Shown here: positions 5,885 to 9,705 of the stretch, one piece after another
How the letters are laid out: each line of letters starts with the position of its first letter
Position numbering within the stretch: the first letter of the stretch is position 1
Assembly (NCBI GenBank): GCA_900554135.1
Contig: USFU01000053.1
Span: forward strand, 1-9,705
Origin: an uncultured Collinsella sp.
Lineage (GTDB): Bacteria > Actinomycetota > Coriobacteriia > Coriobacteriales > Coriobacteriaceae
DNA: 9,705 nt
Direction of reading: 5' to 3'
Made by a program: the position numbers and the translations under genes
The notes under the pieces: model-generated
Told to the model about the DNA's origin: nothing
The model's input: only the letters and a program-made list of their open reading frames with translations
Databases searched by the model: none

Positions 5885-5913
5885 AATACGCCCGACAGAG
5901 CGCCGGGCGTATT
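5885..5913 (-). terminator. Hairpin between the isocitrate dehydrogenase gene and the foldase-like gene, possible terminator
   Basis: A perfect 10-bp stem pairs AATACGCCCG (5885-5894) with CGGGCGTATT (5904-5913), with a 9-nt loop. The bases after it on the minus strand (TCTATTGC) are only mildly U-rich. It may end the four-gene operon weakly, or form part of the leader of the downstream gene. Confidence 0.5.
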
Positions 5914-5929
5914 GATTCTCAGGTTATAC

Positions 5930-5960
5930 GCAAACACTTAAGTACTATTTAGGCGTTTGC
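5930..5960 (-). repeat. Inverted repeat just after the isocitrate dehydrogenase stop codon
   Basis: GCAAAC (5930-5935) pairs with GTTTGC (5955-5960); the 19-nt loop holds the small palindromes ACTTAAGT and AGTACT. It lies 12 bp past the stop codon at 5973, with no U-run after it. It may protect the 3' end of the transcript or bind a protein; a TATAAC -10-like box follows at once on the minus strand. Confidence 0.3.
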
Positions 5961-5972
5961 AGTCTGCATGCC

Positions 5973-7058
5973 TTAGGCCAGGTGCGCGATAACGGCATCG
6001 GCAAAGGCCTGCGTGCCCACAGCGCCCTCAACGGAGCCGGTCTGGGCACGACGAACGTCGCCGGTAACCTGCTCACCCTCGTCGAGCGTGGCAGAAACGG
6101 CGGCGCGAATGCGATTGGCCGCGTCGTTCTCGCCCAGGTGATCGAGCATCATCGCAGCAGAGAGGATCTCGGCCGTGGGGTTGGCGATATCCTGGCCAGC
6201 GATATCGGGCGCGGAGCCGTGCGTTGCCTCGAAAATGGCGCAGTCGGCACCGATGTTGGAGCCGGGGGCCATGCCCAAACCACCCACGAGGCCGGCGCAC
6301 AGGTCGCTCACGATGTCGCCGTACAGGTTGGGCAGCGCCAGGACATCGAAGTCGTTGGGGTTCTGGACCAGGCCCATGCAGGTGGCGTCGACAATCTTAT
6401 CGTTGAACTCGATATCGGGATAGTTGGCGGCCACCTCGCGCGCAACGCGCAGGAACAGGCCGTCGGTCGCCTTCATGATGTTGGCCTTATGCACGGCCGT
6501 CACCTTTTTGCGGCCGCAGCGGCGGGCGTAATCAAAGGCGTACTCCACAATACGGCGGCTCTTGGCGATGGAGATGGGCTTGATTGAGATCGCGGAATCC
6601 GCGGCGAAGGTCTTCTGGCCCGAGCGCTCGACGAGCTGCGAGAGCTCCTCGACCTCGGCAGCGCCCTCATCGAACTCGATGCCGGCGTAGAGGTCCTCGG
6701 TGTTCTCACGCACGATGACCAGGTCGACGTCGCGGAAGCGCGAGCCGTCGCCCGGCTGCGACAGGCAGGGTCGCACGCAGGCGTACAGGTCAAAATGCTT
6801 GCGCAGGGCGACGTTAACGCTGCGGAAACCCGTGCCGACCGGCGTGGTGATGGGGCCCTTGATAGCAACCTTGGTCTCGGCGACCGCGTCGAGCACGTGC
6901 TGAGGCAGTGGCGTGCCAAACTCGTCCATGACGCCGGCACCGGCCTCTTGGACGTTCCAATTGATCTGGACACCGGTGGCCTCGACCACGCGGCGCATGG
7001 CCTGCGTAATCTCGGGACCGATACCGTCACCGGGAATCAGGACTACATCGTGCGCCAT
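5973..7058 (-). CDS. icd: Isocitrate dehydrogenase, NAD-type (isocitrate/isopropylmalate dehydrogenase family)
   Basis: A 361-residue soluble beta-decarboxylating dehydrogenase, converting isocitrate to 2-oxoglutarate with CO2 release. It opens with the [10 protein letters not shown] motif. [10 protein letters not shown] holds S80 and N82 plus R86, the isocitrate signature; isopropylmalate dehydrogenases differ here. R96, R117, Y124, K191, D224, D248 and D252 match the substrate, catalytic and metal residues of the E. coli enzyme by local motif. [20 protein letters not shown] is the family signature. [14 protein letters not shown] carries D285 where NADP enzymes have Lys, arguing for NAD. An AGGAG ribosome binding site lies inside the last codons of the upstream HEAT-like gene, with a 6-bp gap, so translation is likely coupled. 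In anaerobic Coriobacteriia it probably serves glutamate synthesis rather than a full Krebs cycle. No aconitase or citrate synthase gene is nearby. Homoisocitrate or a related substrate is a less likely alternative. Confidence 0.88.
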   Translation of the reverse strand: MAHDVVLIPGDGIGPEITQAMRRVVEATGVQINWNVQEAGAGVMDEFGTPLPQHVLDAVAETKVAIKGPITTPVGTGFRSVNVALRKHFDLYACVRPCLSQPGDGSRFRDVDLVIVRENTEDLYAGIEFDEGAAEVEELSQLVERSGQKTFAADSAISIKPISIAKSRRIVEYAFDYARRCGRKKVTAVHKANIMKATDGLFLRVAREVAANYPDIEFNDKIVDATCMGLVQNPNDFDVLALPNLYGDIVSDLCAGLVGGLGMAPGSNIGADCAIFEATHGSAPDIAGQDIANPTAEILSAAMMLDHLGENDAANRIRAAVSATLDEGEQVTGDVRRAQTGSVEGAVGTQAFADAVIAHLA

Positions 7059-7064
7059 AATCTG

Positions 7065-7763
7065 TTACTCCTCGTCTTCGGCGGCCTCAGATTTTTTAAC
7101 GCTAGCACGCTTCTTCTTTTTGGAGAGATCCAGGCCAAAACGTTTAACAAGCATTTCGCAAATCTCGCTCGAACGGGCCTTGAGATAGCTGCCCTTGCCG
7201 TTCTCGGCATCGAACTTAAGGCGCAGCGCAAGCTTCTCAGCGACCTCGGCGTCGATCTCGCCCTGGCCAAACTCGTACAGGCAACCGAGCATGTCGCGAT
7301 ACTCAAGGTCGCCGTGGTAGCACTGGATGGCCTCGTCCAGAATGGGCCAAGCCTCGCGCGAACGCTCGACGCTCGTGGCGCCCCACACGCACAGCAGGCG
7401 GAAGGCGGCATAGCGCAGCGTGGAGGAAATCTCGTCGAACAGCGCGGTCTCGGCGCCCTCAAAGGCATCGCCCAGCTGCTCGGGGCAGGTGGTGGCGAGC
7501 GCCGCTAAGGCATCGAGAGCCTCCCAGCGGGTATGAGCCTCGGGGCGGTCGAGCGCCTCGATCAGCGCGGGTACGCAGGGCACGACGCGCTGCGGATCGC
7601 GCTCGGCAAGCAGGTGCAGCACGCGGGCGGCAAACTGGCGGATGCGGCGCGTGGGGCAGCCGAGCTCCTGGACCAGGCGGTCGACGGCGTTCTCGTTTTC
7701 CTCTGCCAGCTGAAGCTGTGCCAGCTCCTCGTCGGTGAGCTGTTCGTCTTTGTTTTCTGCCAT
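7065..7763 (-). CDS. HEAT-repeat-like alpha-solenoid protein of unknown function
   Basis: A 232-residue cytosolic protein. After an acidic, Gln/Glu-rich N-terminus (1-25), paired amphipathic helices recur at about 27-55 (RRIRQFAARVLHLLAE), 58-92 (VVPCVPALIEALDRPEAHTRWEA in part), 100-130 and 135-165, as in HEAT/ARM-type scaffolds. The C-terminal part (about 170-212) is helical. The tail (213-232) has a KKKK run followed by an acidic end. There is no enzyme motif. It is the third gene of the operon, 15 bp after the small membrane protein and 6 bp before isocitrate dehydrogenase, whose ribosome binding site lies in its last codons. The AGAGG before the ATG at 7763 supports the start. A protein-binding scaffold role is inferred. 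Confidence 0.78.
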   Translation of the reverse strand: MAENKDEQLTDEELAQLQLAEENENAVDRLVQELGCPTRRIRQFAARVLHLLAERDPQRVVPCVPALIEALDRPEAHTRWEALDALAALATTCPEQLGDAFEGAETALFDEISSTLRYAAFRLLCVWGATSVERSREAWPILDEAIQCYHGDLEYRDMLGCLYEFGQGEIDAEVAEKLALRLKFDAENGKGSYLKARSSEICEMLVKRFGLDLSKKKKRASVKKSEAAEDEE

Positions 7764-7778
7764 AGTTACCTCTTCTTA

Positions 7779-8207
7779 CTATTTCTTAGCGTGCTTGCCA
7801 GCACCCTTGCTGTCATCGGTGACCGAGATGAGCTGTCGGTCGGCAGCGCCATTGCGACGCGCACGGCGGCGTTCCTCGGCATCGCCCGCGTCGGCGGCGG
7901 CGCGGTGTGCCTTGTTGACGTTAAAGACCTCGTCGTGCTTGCGCCATGGGCCGACGGACTCGCCAAAGCTCATCTTAAGGCCGGCGATAAAACCGCCGAG
8001 CCAGCCGATCGGCGCAAACTGCACCAGCGGGAACAGCGAGAACACCCAGGTCAGTAGGACGACTGCCGTCGCTCCTGCAAAGTTGGCAATCCAGTAGTCG
8101 CGCTTGGTGATGACGCGCTTTTCGCACGCCCACTGGCCGCACAAAAAGCCAATGTAGATCGCAAAAAGAAAGAGCGCCAGCGCTAGCACCACGAACGTCC
8201 AGCTCAT
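7779..8207 (-). CDS. Small membrane protein of unknown function
   Basis: A 142-residue protein with hydrophobic segments at about 3-24, 39-57 and 61-78, and a basic, Ala/Arg-rich hydrophilic tail (about 85-142) ending in GAGKHAKK. CGQWACEK (23-30) between the first two helices has two Cys. I chose the ATG at 8207: a GGGGAG ribosome binding site lies 8 nt upstream and the hydrophobic helix then starts at once. An in-frame ATG at 8243 would add 12 residues and lies inside the His/Cys-rich tail of the preceding gene. The gap to that gene is 5 bp, so translation is likely coupled. I do not recognise a family; the positively charged tail suggests a cytoplasmic C-terminus. Confidence 0.78.
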   Translation of the reverse strand: MSWTFVVLALALFLFAIYIGFLCGQWACEKRVITKRDYWIANFAGATAVVLLTWVFSLFPLVQFAPIGWLGGFIAGLKMSFGESVGPWRKHDEVFNVNKAHRAAADAGDAEERRRARRNGAADRQLISVTDDSKGAGKHAKK

Positions 8208-8212
8208 GGGCG

Positions 8213-9292
8213 CTACTCCCCGTGATGGTGGCCGCAGCAGCACTCGTGGCCGTCGTCATGGCCGTGGCCGCCACAGCACTCGTGGTCCTCGCCATGGTGG
8301 TGGCCACAACCGCACTCGTGGTCGTCGCCATGCTCGCCGCAACCGCAGCCTTCCTCGTGAGCACCGTGCTCCTCGGGACGATACTGCGACCAGTCCAGAC
8401 CGGCGGCGATGGCGTCGGCCTCCTCCTTATAGAGGACCGTGACGGCCTGGGTACCCAGCTTGGCGCCGCCGATGGCGTCGAGCATGTCGTAGAGCGTAAA
8501 GGCCACGTCGGCACCGGGCAGCGCGAGCTCGCGGTCATCGGCATAGGCGAGCGCCAAGCGCAGGTCCTTAATGAAGTGCTCGACCATAAAGCCGGGCTTG
8601 TAGTCGCCGTCGAGCGCCTTGGGCGCCAGGCTCTCCATGGCGCCGGACTTGCCGGTACCGCCCAGAATCATCTGACGGGTCTTCTCCAGGTCAAGGCCGC
8701 TCAGCTCGGCAAACGCCATGGCGTCTGCCATGCCGACCATGCAGGCACCCAGCGACACCTGGTTGGCGAGCTTGGCAGCCTGACCCTTGCCGGCGCCATC
8801 GAAGCAGCAAATATTTGCCGCAAAGGTGGAAAGGATATCGCGGACCGGGGCGATGTCGTTCTCGGTAGCGCCCACGATAGCCGTGAGCGTGCCGGCGATA
8901 GCTCCCGACTCGCCGCCGGTGACGGGGCAGTCAAACGCCATGCGACCGGAAACCTGGGCGGCCTCGGCAATGTCGCGCGCCAGCTCGGGCGAGCTCGTGG
9001 TGAGGTCGATCAGGACCGCGCCGGGCTTGGTGCACGCGAGCAGACCGTCGCCCGCCAGGTAGAGCTCCTCGACCTCGGAGGGATAACCCACCATGGTAAA
9101 GACAACGTCGGCGTTCGCCACAGCATCTGCCGGCGTATCGGCCCAGACGGCGCCGCGCTCAACGAGCGCTGCAGCCTTGGACTTGGTGCGGTTGTTGACC
9201 GTGACGGGATAGCCGGCGTCCAGAATGTGGCCGGCGATGGGGGCACCCATAATTCCGGTGCCGATAAATGTGACAGAGAGCTTGTTTGCCAT
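8213..9292 (-). CDS. NAD(P)-dependent beta-hydroxyacid dehydrogenase (GarR/3-hydroxyisobutyrate dehydrogenase family) with His/Cys-rich tail
   Basis: A 359-residue protein. Residues 1-300 are a standard beta-hydroxyacid dehydrogenase. The Rossmann motif is GTGIMG (11-16), NRT (34-36) suggests NADPH, the substrate loop is DCPVTGGESGAIAGTL (121-136), the catalytic Lys is K174 in GKGQAAKLANQ, and KDLRLAL (242-248) is conserved. Relatives reduce tartronate semialdehyde or oxidise 3-hydroxyisobutyrate; the substrate here is not determined. Family members usually end near residue 295-300, but this one adds about 50 residues. Residues 309-359 hold 14 His and 9 Cys, arranged as four 12-residue units. 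The added tail looks like a metal-binding or metal-storage segment of the kind seen on HypB, SlyD and UreE, so nickel, zinc or copper binding is inferred. AAGGA and AAGG lie upstream of the ATG at 9292. It is the first gene of a four-gene operon. Confidence 0.9.
   Translation of the reverse strand: MANKLSVTFIGTGIMGAPIAGHILDAGYPVTVNNRTKSKAAALVERGAVWADTPADAVANADVVFTMVGYPSEVEELYLAGDGLLACTKPGAVLIDLTTSSPELARDIAEAAQVSGRMAFDCPVTGGESGAIAGTLTAIVGATENDIAPVRDILSTFAANICCFDGAGKGQAAKLANQVSLGACMVGMADAMAFAELSGLDLEKTRQMILGGTGKSGAMESLAPKALDGDYKPGFMVEHFIKDLRLALAYADDRELALPGADVAFTLYDMLDAIGGAKLGTQAVTVLYKEEADAIAAGLDWSQYRPEEHGAHEEGCGCGEHGDDHECGCGHHHGEDHECCGGHGHDDGHECCCGHHHGE
8225..8368 (-). repeat. Four tandem 36-bp repeats encoding the His/Cys-rich tail
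   Basis: Four units of 36 bp (8333-8368, 8297-8332, 8261-8296, 8225-8260) encode HGAHEEGCGCGE, HGDDHECGCGHH, HGEDHECCGGHG and HDDGHECCCGHH, followed by a partial HGE and the stop. The 10-mer GCACTCGTGG on the plus strand recurs at 8240, 8276 and 8312, exactly 36 bp apart. The first unit is the most diverged. In-frame expansion of a metal-binding unit is the likely origin; unit number may vary between strains. Confidence 0.9.
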
Positions 9293-9317
9293 GAAACCTT
9301 TCCTTTTGGGCTGGGTG

Positions 9318-9346
9318 TTATTACCAGGTTGAATACTCGGTGTCAG
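9318..9346 (-). promoter_or_regulatory. Candidate promoter of the dehydrogenase-to-isocitrate-dehydrogenase operon
   Basis: On the minus strand CTGACA (9346-9341, 5/6 match to the -35 consensus) is followed after 17 bp by TAATAA (9323-9318). The -10 box alone is a modest match, but TGG just before it makes an extended -10. It lies 26 bp before the start codon at 9292, giving a short leader, in the 98-bp gap after the DegV gene. No terminator for the DegV gene is evident here, so read-through is possible. Confidence 0.5.
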
Positions 9347-9390
9347 CGTTTGGGCTGTGAGTCGAGGGCGATTACGGACGCAGCGCTTGC

Positions 9391-9705
9391 CTACTGACCG
9401 CGCACGCGGCGGGCGATACGGTCGGAAAGCGACGCCTTGTCGGCGCGGTTCTTACCCCAAAACGCGCAGGCCACCATGCCGGGGCCCACGTGCGAGCCGA
9501 TGGTGGGGCCCACGGAGCTGCGAATGATCGTGACGTCGGCGCAGCCCTCCTCCTTGCGGATGGCAGCTTCGAGCCAGTCGCCGTCCTTTTCGGCATCGGC
9601 CGTCATGATGGCGATGGGCATGGTGCGATCGGGCACGTAGTTCTCGCGGAACGACTTGAGGATGGACTTGAGCGCCTTCTTGCGGCCGCGGTTGACGCCG
9701 ATCAG
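9391..9705 (-). CDS. DegV-family fatty-acid-binding protein, C-terminal part (5' end outside window)
   Basis: The last 104 residues of a protein whose start lies beyond the right edge; the frame is open from the first base and no start codon belongs in the window. VNRGRKKALKSILK (about 4-17) matches the conserved RGRKKAL helix of DegV proteins. GPTIGSHVGPG (66-76) followed by AFWGK is the C-terminal signature. Full members are about 280 residues and have the FakB fold, binding a fatty acid for phosphorylation by FakA. A GTG within the frame at 9636 is an internal Val codon, not a start. The DegV family call is strong; its partner kinase is not in view. Confidence 0.9.
   Translation of the reverse strand: MIGVNRGRKKALKSILKSFRENYVPDRTMPIAIMTADAEKDGDWLEAAIRKEEGCADVTIIRSSVGPTIGSHVGPGMVACAFWGKNRADKASLSDRIARRVRGQ

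Noticed and set aside
8225..8368. 36-bp periodic repeat as a CRISPR array
   Set aside because: The units are contiguous without unique spacers and lie in frame inside a gene.
8222..9397. A 391-codon open frame on the plus strand with repetitive hydrophobic N-terminus
   Set aside because: It is the antisense shadow of the dehydrogenase gene. The repeated His/Cys codons read backwards give Val/Ala/Met-rich stretches that mimic membrane helices. No ribosome site or family motif was seen.

Overview
The window (about 9.7 kb, GC-rich genes with AT-richer gaps) reads as chromosomal DNA of an anaerobic gut actinobacterium of the class Coriobacteriia, most likely Collinsella or a close relative. This taxonomic call is inferred from overall protein flavour, base composition and gene types; it was not searched. 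Every credible gene is on the minus strand, so transcription runs from the high coordinates to the low ones.

Right part (9705 to 5973). The C-terminal end of a DegV-family fatty-acid-binding protein enters from the right edge. After a 98-bp gap holding a good candidate promoter comes a tight four-gene operon with gaps of 5, 15 and 6 bp: an NAD(P)-dependent beta-hydroxyacid dehydrogenase with an unusual His/Cys-rich tail made of four tandem 12-residue units, a small membrane protein, a HEAT-repeat-like protein, and an NAD-type isocitrate dehydrogenase. In two of the junctions the Shine-Dalgarno sequence lies inside the last codons of the preceding gene.

Middle (5972 to 4684). Two hairpins follow the isocitrate dehydrogenase gene. 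Then comes a single-pass membrane protein with a very acidic cytoplasmic N-terminus and an extracytoplasmic SurA-N-like (foldase-type) domain, closed by a near-perfect intrinsic terminator.

Left part (4683 to 1). This is an amino-sugar module: a GlcNAc-type PTS permease (EIICB, nagE-like), an intrinsic terminator, a GntR/HutC-family regulator, GlcNAc-6-phosphate deacetylase (nagA), and the start of a YhcH/YiaL-family sugar anomerase-like gene that runs off the left edge. The long gap upstream of nagE (4229-4763, including the terminator) holds operator-like dyads, a G-quadruplex motif and leader hairpins. A 12-bp dyad (TGGTTGTAACCA) just downstream of a candidate promoter of the regulator gene differs by one base from a dyad upstream of nagE (TGGTAGTAACCA on the minus strand). 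This supports one regulator controlling both transcription units. In the pathway, NagE imports GlcNAc as GlcNAc-6-P, NagA deacetylates it to GlcN-6-P, and the regulator probably senses one of these phosphosugars. The YhcH-like protein hints at a link to sialic acid or another amino sugar. No nagB deaminase lies in the window.

No RNA gene, insertion sequence or CRISPR array was seen. The most unusual item is the tandem-repeat metal-binding-like tail on the dehydrogenase and its operon context.
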